Source of the DNA: Burkholderiales bacterium
GTDB taxonomy: Bacteria > Pseudomonadota > Gammaproteobacteria > Burkholderiales > Burkholderiaceae_C
Reading direction: 5' to 3'
Assembly (NCBI GenBank): GCA_021732385.1
Contig: JAKFVA010000032.1
Location: 1-33,854 of the forward strand
Length of the DNA: 33,854 nucleotides
Part shown: piece after piece, positions 24,229-32,779 of the stretch
Layout: each line of letters opens with the position of its first letter
Position numbering within the stretch: position 1 is the first letter of the stretch
The notes under the pieces: generated by a model
Told to the model about the DNA's origin: nothing
What the model saw: the letters and a program-made list of their open reading frames with translations, nothing else
Database searches by the model: none
Program-made: the position numbers and the translations under genes

Positions 24229-25974
24229 TCAAGGTTTAACGGCTTGTGTTTGGGCTACCGCGCTGGAGCGGGGCTGGCCCAGCACGGGCTCGCTCACGCC
24301 TGTGGCGCGGTTCAGGCGCATGAAGGTCATGGGGCCGGCGCTGCCATCGGGCTGCAACTCTTGCTCCAACTGAAAGGCTTGCAGGCTGGCTCTCAGCGCC
24401 GCATTCAATCGCGGTGTAGTCACGGGTGGCGGTGTACCGTTGTGGCGTGCCAGTTGTTGCGCTAGTTGCATTACGGCGGGGCCGCTGTCGCCTTCTTGCA
24501 GCTTGTGGCGGTAGCCTTCGGGTGCGCGCCAAAGGGTGGCGAATTCACCGCGCCAGACCTCGGCCAGCGCGTCAAGGCTGACGCGAGCCGGGCCGCCGTC
24601 CAAATCCAGTGTGGCGTGTTCCGTGCCTAGGGCCAGCAGCAGGGCGTAGGCAGGGCTATTGCGTTCGTCGTACATGGCCAGCAGGCCGGGCCTGTCGAGC
24701 TGCCTGAGTAGCGCCAAGCTGCCGCTTTTTTTGAAGCAGTGCAAGTTCTGGCGCAGCAGCGCCAGGCAGGGCTCGGTTTGCGGTGCAGCTACGCCCCAGA
24801 CGCCAGCCAGGGCGCGCCAGCCATCGGTCTCCAGGCGCGGCAAACGCGCCAGCGCGGCCTTAAGCTCTGCCGGACCCAGCGGCGCTGCGAGGGCAGGCAC
24901 TGGGGCAGAGGCGCTAACAGTAAGACGCTGGTTGCTGCTTGCAACGGGGGCGCTGGCGGCCACACTGGCAACGCCAATTGCAGTAATTTGGGCCGCGGCT
25001 GGCGCAGCAACGGCATTGTTTGATTTAGCGCCGAGCGCAGCCATTGAGCCCAGCTTCCAATCGCCACTGGCCATTACCAGGCCAGCCAGCAGCCCTGCGG
25101 CCAAGCTAACAGCGATCAGACCGGGTGCCCAACGCGCGCGCCAGCCAGCACGTGGCGCAGTATCAAATACCTCACGCGCCGCCTGGCGCACGATGACCGG
25201 GTTGACACTGGCTGCGCCGCTGGCATAGGCCCCCAGCAGGGCGCGGTCGCACAGCAAATTGATGCGCCTTGGCACGCCACCAGTGAGTTGGGCAATGCGT
25301 TGCAGCGCGGGCCGCTCAAACGGCAGCGGCCCCTTGAGGCCCGCCACTTGCAGGCGGTGCGCAATGTAGTGCGCAGTTTCATGGGCGCTAAGCGCTTGCA
25401 GGTGAAAGCGTGCAATCACGCGCTGCGCCAGTTGCTCCATTTGCGGCGTAGCCAGCATGGCGCGCAGCTCGGGCTGGCCAATCAAAATAATCTGCAACAA
25501 CTTGCGCTCGCTGGTTTCCAGGTTTGTGAGCAGGCGCAGTTGCTCAAGCACATCGGCTGAGAGATTTTGTGCCTCGTCAATGATGAGCACATTGCGCTGG
25601 CCCTGCGCGTGGCTGTGCAGTAAAAAAGCGTTTAGTCGGTCCACATGGTCTTTAACGCTGCCAGGCTGCGGCAAGGCCTGCTGGGCAATGTGAAATTCAT
25701 CGCCAATGGTTTGCAGCAACTCCAGCACCGTGAGTTTGGGATTGAAGATGTAGGCCACGTTGCAGTTGGCCGGAATTTGCTCCAGAAAACACCGGCAAAT
25801 GGTGGTTTTTCCAGTACCAATTTCACCCGTGAGCAGCACAAAGCCGCCACCTGCATCCAAACCATAAAGCAAATGCGCCAGCGCCTCGCGGTGGCGCTCG
25901 CTCATAAAAAGGGTGCGTGGGTCGGGCGCAATGGAAAACGGCTCCCGCTCCAGGCCAAAGTAAGTGGCGTACAT
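24229..25974 (-). CDS. gspA: Type II secretion ATPase GspA/ExeA
   Basis: The 581-residue protein begins MYATYFGLEREPFSIAPDP, the standard ExeA start. It has a cytoplasmic AAA ATPase (Walker A GEIGTGKTT at residues 50-58, Walker B VLIIDEAQN near 129-137), one membrane segment (APGLIAVSLAAGLLAGLVMA near 280-300) and a periplasmic part. The periplasmic part ends in a PG_binding_1 domain (LQEGDSGPAVMQLAQQLARH, LQAFQLEQELQPDG). ATG 25974 is chosen on family match; longer in-frame starts exist at 25992 and 26049 and no start has a good ribosome binding site. The main gsp operon is not in the window. Confidence 0.93.
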   Translation of the reverse strand: MYATYFGLEREPFSIAPDPRTLFMSERHREALAHLLYGLDAGGGFVLLTGEIGTGKTTICRCFLEQIPANCNVAYIFNPKLTVLELLQTIGDEFHIAQQALPQPGSVKDHVDRLNAFLLHSHAQGQRNVLIIDEAQNLSADVLEQLRLLTNLETSERKLLQIILIGQPELRAMLATPQMEQLAQRVIARFHLQALSAHETAHYIAHRLQVAGLKGPLPFERPALQRIAQLTGGVPRRINLLCDRALLGAYASGAASVNPVIVRQAAREVFDTAPRAGWRARWAPGLIAVSLAAGLLAGLVMASGDWKLGSMAALGAKSNNAVAAPAAAQITAIGVASVAASAPVASSNQRLTVSASAPVPALAAPLGPAELKAALARLPRLETDGWRALAGVWGVAAPQTEPCLALLRQNLHCFKKSGSLALLRQLDRPGLLAMYDERNSPAYALLLALGTEHATLDLDGGPARVSLDALAEVWRGEFATLWRAPEGYRHKLQEGDSGPAVMQLAQQLARHNGTPPPVTTPRLNAALRASLQAFQLEQELQPDGSAGPMTFMRLNRATGVSEPVLGQPRSSAVAQTQAVKP

Positions 25975-26067
25975 GGAGGGCAAGCATACCTGCATGGGGC
26001 TAGCCGGCAGGCGTTTTAGGTGCGCAGGTGTCTTCGTCGTGCCTGACAAAGCAAGCGCAAGCTCGGG

Positions 26068-26865
26068 TTACAGGCTTTTGGCGCAGCGAAAGCCGATGTA
26101 GACCACGGCGGTGTCTGCCGGTTTGCTCTGGTTGTGTTCGTCGCGCATGGCGTCTGCGCCGTACCACCAGGAGCCACCGCGGGTGCGCTGCTGGCTGCCC
26201 GCGCCGCTGTCCACCCATTCCCAGGCATTGCCGCCCATGTCAAACAGCCCGTTGACACCGGCTGGGGTGGCACCTGCCTCGGCATGGCCGCGCCCGCGGC
26301 TGGTGACGGCATGGGCAACGGTTTTTGCATTGCCGCAGTCGCCCAGGCAGTTGGCACCGCGTGGGCTGTGGCCAGTGGGAAAAGGGTAGCGGGTGCCGCT
26401 GGTAAAACCGGCGGGCGGGTTGGCGCGGCGCTCGGTGTAGGCCGCTTGTCCCCACTCGGCGTCGGTGGGCAGACGCTTACCAGCCCATTGGCAATAGCCT
26501 TGTGCCTCGGCGTGGGTAATGTGTACCGCGGGCTCGCCGGCGCTGCCAGCTGTGCCAAACGGCGCGCGCCAATGCCAGCCTTTGCGCTGCTCCCAGCCGT
26601 TTTCGTAGGTGCTACCGCCACCGGCACGCTCGGCGCTGGTCACGGTTTGGGTAGCCGCAACAAAGCGCGCAAATTCACCAATGCTGACCTCATGGCGGTC
26701 AATGGCAAAACCTTGGGGCGCAGGCGCAATGACTTGCATGCCCGCTGACACAGCCGTGGCGTTTTGGGCTTGGCTGGTTAGCACGGTGCAGCCCAGCAAG
26801 CAGCCCAGCCAGGTGTTTTTTTGGCACCAAGTGATACCAGCGGTGGGGGTTGAGATGTTCACCAT
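26068..26865 (-). CDS. Secreted SUMF1/formylglycine-enzyme-fold protein
   Basis: The 265-residue protein has a signal-like N-terminus (WLGCLLGCTVLTSQAQ) and then the FGE-sulfatase fold: FAIDRHEVSIGEFARFVAAT, WPVxH-type HITHAEAQGYCQWAGKRLPTDAEW, GLFDMGGNAWEWVDS, RGGSWW and IGFRCAKS at the end. The two redox cysteines that true formylglycine-generating enzymes carry after the GGS motif are absent (GGSWWYGADAMRDEHN), so it is probably a non-catalytic binding or structural version. It lies 18 bp upstream of the longest gspA frame, and may be co-transcribed. Export by Sec plus type II is possible but only suggested. Confidence 0.88.
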   Translation of the reverse strand: MVNISTPTAGITWCQKNTWLGCLLGCTVLTSQAQNATAVSAGMQVIAPAPQGFAIDRHEVSIGEFARFVAATQTVTSAERAGGGSTYENGWEQRKGWHWRAPFGTAGSAGEPAVHITHAEAQGYCQWAGKRLPTDAEWGQAAYTERRANPPAGFTSGTRYPFPTGHSPRGANCLGDCGNAKTVAHAVTSRGRGHAEAGATPAGVNGLFDMGGNAWEWVDSGAGSQQRTRGGSWWYGADAMRDEHNQSKPADTAVVYIGFRCAKSL

Positions 26866-26975
26866 GCACCTAATTTTTACCCAAGCTGGCGTTTCCCACC
26901 TGACTGCGGCCGCATACCCGATTCGGCCGCCCCTGCAGCTCCCGCAGCAGCCACCGCCTTTGCGATACTGCCGTC

Positions 26976-27728
26976 ATGCCCGTGCTAACACCCGCCACCG
27001 CCGCTTTGCAAAACATTTTGTATAGCCAGGGCTTTGGCACGCGTCGCGTTTGCTGCGGGCTGATTCAGCAGGGGCTGGTCAGCGTCTGGGTCAATGGGGC
27101 GTGGCAGCAGATGCGCGACGCCGCACAACCCGTGGCAACCGACGGCTTGCAGTTCAATGTGCAGGGCGTAGCCTGGCCTTATGCTGAAAAAGCCGTGGTG
27201 ATGCTGCACAAACCGGCGGGCTACGAGTGCTCGCACAAGCCCTCAAACTGGCCCAGCGTCTACACCTTGCTGCCCGCGCCGCTGCGCCAGCGCCCCACCA
27301 CCGGCGCGTTGCAGGGCGTGCAAGCCGTGGGGCGGCTCGACCAGGACACTACCGGCCTGCTGCTGCTCTCCGACGATGGCCAGTTCATCCACCGCATGAG
27401 TTCGCCAAAAAAACACGTGCCCAAGATTTACGAGGTGGTTACCGCAGACCCATTTGACGCGCGCCAGGCGGCCGCTTTGTTGGCTGGTGTGGTGCTGCAC
27501 GACTCGCCCCAGCCGGTGCGCGCGGCAGCCTGCGAGGCAACGGCTTCGCACCAGTTGCGCCTGACGCTGACCGAGGGCAAATACCACCAGGTCAAGCGCA
27601 TGCTGGCCGCTGTGGGCAACCGCGTGGTGGGCCTGCACCGTGCACAGATTGGCGGCTTGGTATTACCCGCCGATTTATTGCCTGGGCAATGGCGTTGGGT
27701 TGCAGTGGGCGATTTGCTCCTAAATTAA
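26976..27728 (+). CDS. 16S rRNA pseudouridine synthase, RsuA family
   Basis: The 250-residue enzyme isomerises a uridine in rRNA (position 516 of 16S rRNA for RsuA). It has a short S4-like RNA-binding N-terminus (ILYSQGFGTRRVCCGLI), the KPAGYECSHK motif, the catalytic Asp122 in GRLDQDTTGLLLL, and the terminal EGKYHQVKRMLAAVGN and LHRAQIGG blocks of the RsuA/RluB/E/F group. Length and the KPAGYECSHK form favour RsuA; RluE/F-like specificity cannot be excluded. Confidence 0.92.
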   Translation: MPVLTPATAALQNILYSQGFGTRRVCCGLIQQGLVSVWVNGAWQQMRDAAQPVATDGLQFNVQGVAWPYAEKAVVMLHKPAGYECSHKPSNWPSVYTLLPAPLRQRPTTGALQGVQAVGRLDQDTTGLLLLSDDGQFIHRMSSPKKHVPKIYEVVTADPFDARQAAALLAGVVLHDSPQPVRAAACEATASHQLRLTLTEGKYHQVKRMLAAVGNRVVGLHRAQIGGLVLPADLLPGQWRWVAVGDLLLN

Positions 27729-27976
27729 TAGTATTTTTTGATAGCGTTACCCGCATGTCATTACTGGGTTAAACGCACTTTTGGCGCTTAAAAAAGGCCA
27801 AAAATCTGTAAAAAACGGTCTGGCGGCAGCCCGTGGCGGCTGCACAGCGCTAAAAACTGGCTAATTTTATAAAAAATTGCCCAATTTAAAGTGCCAAATA
27901 GCAGTTTTAACCAGCAAATACATGCGGGTAGCGCTCACCTTTTTTACTATCTATTCAGTAGCGCTACAGCGCAAGC
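27729..27976. other. Convergent intergenic region with several inverted repeats
   Basis: No gene is seen. The region holds GCGTTACCC...GGGTTAAACGC (about 27744-27776), GCAGCC...GGCTGC (about 27826-27843) and GTAGCGCTAC (about 27957-27966) as hairpin-forming sequences, with T- and A-rich runs between them. It probably carries the terminators of both converging genes, but no classic GC-stem plus T-run can be singled out. Confidence 0.4.
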
Positions 27977-28795
27977 TCAGGGTACGGTTTGCAAAAAATT
28001 GGCTACCAGCCGCAGGCTCGCTTCAGGCTGCTCCAGGTGCGGCGAGTGGCCGCAGCCGGGCAGGCGCTGCAAGTGCGGCGTGGCAGCAGCAAGATGGTTT
28101 TTAGTGAGCAGCGCCTCGATGTGCAGCATGCTGCCGTAAGCGTCGGCCTCGCCCTGAATGGCCAGCAGTGGGGTGGCAATCTGGGCGCATTCAGGGCGGA
28201 TGTCAAAGCTGCGAAACGCCTGGCTGAGCCACACGTCGTTCCACTGCCAGAAGGCGCAATCCACGTCCTGGTGGTAGCGGGCCAACTTGGGGCGCAAGGG
28301 GCCGGTTTCAAAAGCAGTGCGCGCCGCTTCAATGCTACGCAAGCTCAAGTCTTCCACCAGCACATGCGGGGCCATCACCACACAGCCCGCCAGCGGGTAG
28401 CGGCTAGCATGCAGCAGGGCAATGCTGGCACCGTCGGAATGGCCCAGCAGCACGGGTTTTTCAATGCCCAGCCTCTGCAGCAAGGCGGGCAAGACCTGCC
28501 AGGCTTCCTGGTGCATGTAGTCGGGCAGCAAACGGCCTGCGCATTGCCCGTCTTGCAGGCGGCTTGGGCCGCGTACATCGGGTACGGCATCAGAGTGGCC
28601 ATAGCCACGGCGCGAATACACCAGCCCGGCGCGCCCGCTGGCGGCGCAAACCCGCGCAGGCCAGTCGCGCCACAAGGCAACCGAGCCCAGGCCTTCATGC
28701 AAAAAAACGATGGGTGCCAAAGCCGTGCCATGGGGACCGGTGGCGGGAATGTGCTGAATCTCCAGCCGCACACCCTGAATCATTGCAAATTCCAT
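27977..28795 (-). CDS. Alpha/beta hydrolase
   Basis: The 272-residue protein has the alpha/beta-hydrolase layout: the oxyanion-hole segment FLHEGLGSVALWRDW, nucleophile Ser120 in GHSDGAS, an Asp in IQGEADAYGS and the His of GCGHSPHLEQP. Members hydrolyse esters, lactones or related bonds; the substrate is not evident, and it lacks a signal peptide. ATG 28795 (MEFAMIQGVRLEIQH) lies 9 nt after GGAGG; a 15-residue longer frame exists. It is divergent from the beta-propeller gene with about 100 bp between. Confidence 0.9.
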   Translation of the reverse strand: MEFAMIQGVRLEIQHIPATGPHGTALAPIVFLHEGLGSVALWRDWPARVCAASGRAGLVYSRRGYGHSDAVPDVRGPSRLQDGQCAGRLLPDYMHQEAWQVLPALLQRLGIEKPVLLGHSDGASIALLHASRYPLAGCVVMAPHVLVEDLSLRSIEAARTAFETGPLRPKLARYHQDVDCAFWQWNDVWLSQAFRSFDIRPECAQIATPLLAIQGEADAYGSMLHIEALLTKNHLAAATPHLQRLPGCGHSPHLEQPEASLRLVANFLQTVP

Positions 28796-28899
28796 GTCAT
28801 TTTTCCTCCGGGTGTTGATGGCTACGGTTCTACCCGACAATCATGAGTTGTGTTGCAGCACTGTGTTGCCCCATTTTGTAGCGCTTTTAAGGGCTGATC

Positions 28900-29925
28900 T
28901 TGAGCTTGAATATTGTTGCCTTCCCTGCCGCCGCGCTGCCGCGCCGCTGGCCCCTGTTGTTGGGCGCTTGCGCTGTGGCCGCTTGCGCCTTGCTGCCAGT
29001 GGCAAGTGCCGCCCAAACCCACCCGATTTTTGTGCTCAATTCGTTGGATGCCAATGTCAGCGTGATCGATCCCAAAACCATGACCGAAGTGCAGCGTATT
29101 GCCACTGGCAAGGAGCCGCATCATGTGTACCTGACGCCTGATGAAAAGTCGCTGATTGTGGCCAACGCCTCGGGCGATTCTCTGACCTTCATCGACCCCA
29201 AGACCGCACAGGTGCAGCGCACGCTGCGCGGCATTCTTGACCCCTACCAGTTGCGCTTTTCTCCCGATCTGAAATGGCTGGTCACTGCGGCCAACCGCCT
29301 GAACCATGTGGACATTTACCGCTGGGACGGCAAGGACCCCACGCTGGTCAAGCGCATTGCCACCGGCAAAACACCCAGCCACATCTGGATTGATAGCAAG
29401 AGCACCACCGCTTTTGTCACCATGCAAGACAGCGACGAATTGGTGGCCATCGACATCGCTAGCCAAAGCCTCAAATGGCGCATCAAGACCGGTGCCATGC
29501 CTGCCGATGTGTTTGGCACGCCCGATGACAAGCACCTGCTGGTTGCCTTAACCGGCAGCAACGGCGTTGATGTGTTTGATGTCAGTGGCCCAGCACCCAA
29601 GTTGGCCAAACGCATCAAGACGGGTGACGGCGCGCACGCCTTTCGCGCGTTGGGCGACAAGCGTCACCTGTTTGTCAGCAACCGCGTGGTCAACACCGTC
29701 AGCAAGATCGATCTGCAAACGCTGGAGACACTGGAGAGTTTCGCCGTGCCCGGCGGGCCTGACTGCATGGACGTCTCAAGCGACGGCAAGCTGCTCTACG
29801 TAACCTCGCGCTGGGCCAAAAAGCTGACCGTGATTGACCTGCAAACCAAGAAAATCAGCCGCCAGGTGAATGTTGGAAAATCGCCGCATGGGGTCTGGAC
29901 ACTTGACCACGCAGCGCGCTTTTAA
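28900..29925 (+). CDS. YncE-like exported beta-propeller protein
   Basis: The 341-residue protein has a signal peptide (RRWPLLLGACAVAACALLPV, cleavage near ASAAQ) and then repeated blades of about 40-45 residues with the YVTN/NHL-like pattern: FVLNSLDANVSVIDPKTMTE, LIVANASGDSLTFIDPKT, LFVSNRVVNTVSKIDLQT and LYVTSRWAKKLTVIDLQT. It should fold as a 7-bladed propeller in the periplasm. It has no heme-binding motif. The start is TTG 28900 (or TTG 28906); no ATG fits before the signal. The downstream deacetylase gene overlaps it by 56 nt, suggesting linked functions. Confidence 0.88.
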   Translation: MSLNIVAFPAAALPRRWPLLLGACAVAACALLPVASAAQTHPIFVLNSLDANVSVIDPKTMTEVQRIATGKEPHHVYLTPDEKSLIVANASGDSLTFIDPKTAQVQRTLRGILDPYQLRFSPDLKWLVTAANRLNHVDIYRWDGKDPTLVKRIATGKTPSHIWIDSKSTTAFVTMQDSDELVAIDIASQSLKWRIKTGAMPADVFGTPDDKHLLVALTGSNGVDVFDVSGPAPKLAKRIKTGDGAHAFRALGDKRHLFVSNRVVNTVSKIDLQTLETLESFAVPGGPDCMDVSSDGKLLYVTSRWAKKLTVIDLQTKKISRQVNVGKSPHGVWTLDHAARF

Positions 29926-30775
29926 CCCGCTGCGCTTCGCACTGGCGCTTGTTGGCTTGCGTGCTGTCATGGCACGCGCTGGTGCTGGCAGTTGGTTTGC
30001 GCTTGCGCTGCTTTTCCCTGCGGTGGCTGCGCACCCGGCAAACGCGGCAGGCCCAAGCGAATGCAAAAAACCGCTGTATTTGACGCTGGACACTGGCCAC
30101 ATGGGCGTTGCCCCGTTGGTGGCCGATGTGCTCTTGCGCCATGGCGTCAAGGCCACGTTTTTTCTGGCCAACGAGAAAACCCTCACTGGCGGTACCTCGC
30201 TTGACGACACCTGGGCACCCTGGTGGCGCGAACGCGTGGCTGAGGGGCACGCCTTTGCTTCGCATACCTGGGATCACGGCTACTGGCAGGCGGATGTGGC
30301 GGGCGGCTTTCGTATCAAGCAAACCTTTGGCCCGCAGGCTGGCCAAACCGTGCAGTGGAGTGCCGCGCAGTATTGCCAGGAACTGCGCCGCCCGGGCGAG
30401 CGCTTGCACGCCATGACAGGCGCTGCCATGCTGCCGCTGTTTCGCGCACCGGGCGGCAAAACATCACCTGCGCTGGTGCAGGCTGCCAAAACCTGCGGCT
30501 TTGCGCATGTGGGTTGGTCGCCAGCCGGATTCTTGGGCGATGAATTGCCCAGCGACAAGCACCCCAACGACGCGCTGCTCAAGAAGGCGTTGCGCAGCAT
30601 CCGCAGCGGCGACGTGCTGCTGGCGCACCTGGGCATCTGGTCGCGCCGCGAGCCCTGGGCGCCAGCTGTGCTGGAGCCGCTGGTGGTGGGCTTGAAAGCC
30701 CAGGGATTTTGCTTTAAAACGCTGGTGCAGCACCCAGTGTATGGCGTGTCGCCAGCCAACAAACTGCCCAACTAG
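29870..30775 (+). CDS. Polysaccharide deacetylase (NodB-fold) family protein
   Basis: The 301-residue protein has a hydrophobic signal (SWFALALLFPAVAAHPANAA) and then the NodB homology domain. Motif 1, usually TFDDG, reads TLDTGH (residues 72-77), keeping the first Asp but replacing the second with Thr. Motif 2 SHTWDH keeps both metal-binding histidines (132 and 136). LFRAPGGKTSPAL supplies motif 3 and DVLLAHLGIW a late His. It probably removes acetyl or acyl groups from an envelope polysaccharide, though the changed ligand makes this less certain. The ATG at 29870 follows AGGTG and overlaps the propeller gene; a start at 29969 would begin right at the signal. Confidence 0.85.
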   Translation: MLENRRMGSGHLTTQRAFNPLRFALALVGLRAVMARAGAGSWFALALLFPAVAAHPANAAGPSECKKPLYLTLDTGHMGVAPLVADVLLRHGVKATFFLANEKTLTGGTSLDDTWAPWWRERVAEGHAFASHTWDHGYWQADVAGGFRIKQTFGPQAGQTVQWSAAQYCQELRRPGERLHAMTGAAMLPLFRAPGGKTSPALVQAAKTCGFAHVGWSPAGFLGDELPSDKHPNDALLKKALRSIRSGDVLLAHLGIWSRREPWAPAVLEPLVVGLKAQGFCFKTLVQHPVYGVSPANKLPN

Positions 30776-30789
30776 GCCGATCAACAAAC

Positions 30790-31782
30790 ATGCAGTGGTT
30801 GACAGAAGGTTTTGACCAGATTCAGCAGTGGCTGTTCGAGGCGCTGGTGCAGCCGCTGATGTTCCAGCTGGGCCAGGGCCATTTGCTGGAAGACGGTTTT
30901 GCCGCCACTGGCTGGCTGCTGGCCGGGCTGATTCAACTGGCCATCATGGTGGCAGTGATTGTGCCGCTGCAGCGCTGGCGGCCGGTCGAGCCGGTGACGG
31001 ACCACGCCACCATCCGCACCGATGTGCTCTACACGCTGATTCACCGCTTGGGCGTTTTTCGCCTGGCCCTGTTTTTTACCGTAGACCCATTGTTTGACGA
31101 GATGTTTGGCGCGCTGCGGCTGCAAGGTATTGGCACTTTTCACCTGGACCAACTCTGGCCTGGCGTGACCGACCTGGCGTTGGTGAGCTTTGCCATGTAC
31201 CTGGTGGTGTTTGACGCGGTGGACTATGGGATTCACCGCGGGCAGCACCATTTTGAGTGGTGGTGGAAGCTGCATGCCCTGCACCACAGCCAGCGCCAGA
31301 TGACGGTGTGGAGCGACAACCGCAACCACCTGCTGGACGACCTGCTGCGCGACAGCATTCTGGTACTGGTGGCGCAGGCCATTGGCGTGGCACCCGGCCA
31401 GTTTGTGGCGCTGGTGGCGTTCACCCAACTTAGCGAGAGCTTCCAGCACGCCAACCTGCGCGTCTGGTTTGGCCACGTCGGTGAGCGTCTGTGGATCAGC
31501 CCGCGCTTTCACCGGCTGCACCACAGCATCGGGCTGGGGCATGAGTCGCCGGTACGCGAAGCAACAAACGTGGGGGCCGTCAAGCTAGGTGGGGTGAATT
31601 TTGGGGTCTTGCTGCCATGGTGGGACATGCTCTTTGGCACGGCCAATTTTGAGCAGCGCTACGACCCCACCGGCGTACGCGACCAATTGCCGCCAGGGCA
31701 GGGCGGCTCAGCACGTAACTATGGCCATGGCTTTTTGGCTCAGCAGTGGTTGGGTGTCAAGCGCTTGCTGGGCAAGGCCTGA
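30790..31782 (+). CDS. Sterol desaturase/fatty acid hydroxylase superfamily membrane protein
   Basis: The 330-residue protein has several hydrophobic segments and the histidine clusters of membrane di-iron oxygenases: HRGQHH, HALHHS and HRLHHS, plus a GHESPVREATNVG segment. These bind two irons that activate O2 to hydroxylate or desaturate lipids. The substrate is unknown. It starts 14 bp after the deacetylase and reads in the same direction. Confidence 0.93.
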   Translation: MQWLTEGFDQIQQWLFEALVQPLMFQLGQGHLLEDGFAATGWLLAGLIQLAIMVAVIVPLQRWRPVEPVTDHATIRTDVLYTLIHRLGVFRLALFFTVDPLFDEMFGALRLQGIGTFHLDQLWPGVTDLALVSFAMYLVVFDAVDYGIHRGQHHFEWWWKLHALHHSQRQMTVWSDNRNHLLDDLLRDSILVLVAQAIGVAPGQFVALVAFTQLSESFQHANLRVWFGHVGERLWISPRFHRLHHSIGLGHESPVREATNVGAVKLGGVNFGVLLPWWDMLFGTANFEQRYDPTGVRDQLPPGQGGSARNYGHGFLAQQWLGVKRLLGKA

Positions 31783-31837
31783 AACAAGGCGCGGACTTGT
31801 TTGGCTTGGCGGGCAGCGCCGGGTTATCCTTGCGTTT

Positions 31838-32779
31838 ATGAAACTGCTGCTCGATTCATTTTGGCGCGCTGCGGCTTATTGCCTCCATCCACGGGTGATA
31901 GCGCTGTCGATCTTGCCTTTGTTGGTGATGGTGGCATTGGCGCTGGGTCTGGGGTATTTCTTTTGGGACAGCGCCCTATTGAGTGTGCGCGCCATACTTG
32001 ATGCGTCGGCACTGGTGGGCACCTTGCTCAGTTGGCTGGAGGGTTTTGGCGTGCGCCAGCTCAATGCCTGGCTGGCCCCATTGCTGCTGATTTTTGCCAT
32101 TACGCCGCTGCTGGCCATTGTGTCGCTGCTGGCGGTGGCGCTTTTGATGACGCCGGCGCTGGTGGCGCTGGTCGCACAGCGGCGCTTTGCCGCGCTGGAG
32201 CGCAAAAAGGGTGGCTCGATGCTGGTGGGGGTGCTGTGGTCGCTGGCGTCCACCTTGCTGGCGCTGATTGCGCTGGTGCTGTCAATTCCGCTGTGGTTTG
32301 TGCCGCCACTGGTGCTGATCTTGCCGCCGCTGATTTGGGGCTGGCTAACCTACCGCGTCATGGCCTTTGACGCGCTCGCCGAGCATGCCAGCAAGGCAGA
32401 GCGGGTCGCGCTGTTTCAGCGCCACCGTGGTCCCTTGCTGGTCATTGGCGTATTGAGCGGTTACCTGGGGGCGGCCCCCAGCCTGCTGTGGGCCTCGGGT
32501 GTGTTTTTTGCCGCGGCATTTGTGGTGCTGGTGCCGGTGGCCATTTGGATCTACACCCTGGTATTTGCGTTTTCTTCGCTCTGGTTCTCACATTTTTGCC
32601 TGCAAGCGCTGGCTGATTTGCGTGCCGAGCAAATTGCTGCCGCAATGGATGCCATGCCGCCCGCTGGCCCCGCTAACACGGCATCCGCTGCAGCCCTGCC
32701 AGGGCCGCGCCTGCCGCCCCTTGAGCTGCTGAAGCCGCGCCCCCATGACCGATCCGACATCCCGCCACCACCGGCCTGA
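31838..32779 (+). CDS. EI24 domain integral membrane protein
   Basis: The 313-residue protein begins MKLLLDSFWRAAAYCLHPRV and has about five to six long hydrophobic segments (for example LSILPLLVMVALALGLGYFF), the layout of EI24/CysZ-like proteins. Sulfate transport has been shown for CysZ, but this one is far from the sulfate genes and has a Pro-rich cytoplasmic tail. Function is open. Its end overlaps the next gene by 35 nt. Confidence 0.85.
   Translation: MKLLLDSFWRAAAYCLHPRVIALSILPLLVMVALALGLGYFFWDSALLSVRAILDASALVGTLLSWLEGFGVRQLNAWLAPLLLIFAITPLLAIVSLLAVALLMTPALVALVAQRRFAALERKKGGSMLVGVLWSLASTLLALIALVLSIPLWFVPPLVLILPPLIWGWLTYRVMAFDALAEHASKAERVALFQRHRGPLLVIGVLSGYLGAAPSLLWASGVFFAAAFVVLVPVAIWIYTLVFAFSSLWFSHFCLQALADLRAEQIAAAMDAMPPAGPANTASAAALPGPRLPPLELLKPRPHDRSDIPPPPA

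Noticed and set aside
26068-26865. Formylglycine-generating enzyme
   Set aside because: The fold is present but the active-site cysteines are not, and no sulfatase gene is nearby.
31838-32779. Calling the EI24 gene cysZ as a sulfate transporter
   Set aside because: Only fold-level likeness; it lies 12 kb from the sulfate genes among envelope genes.
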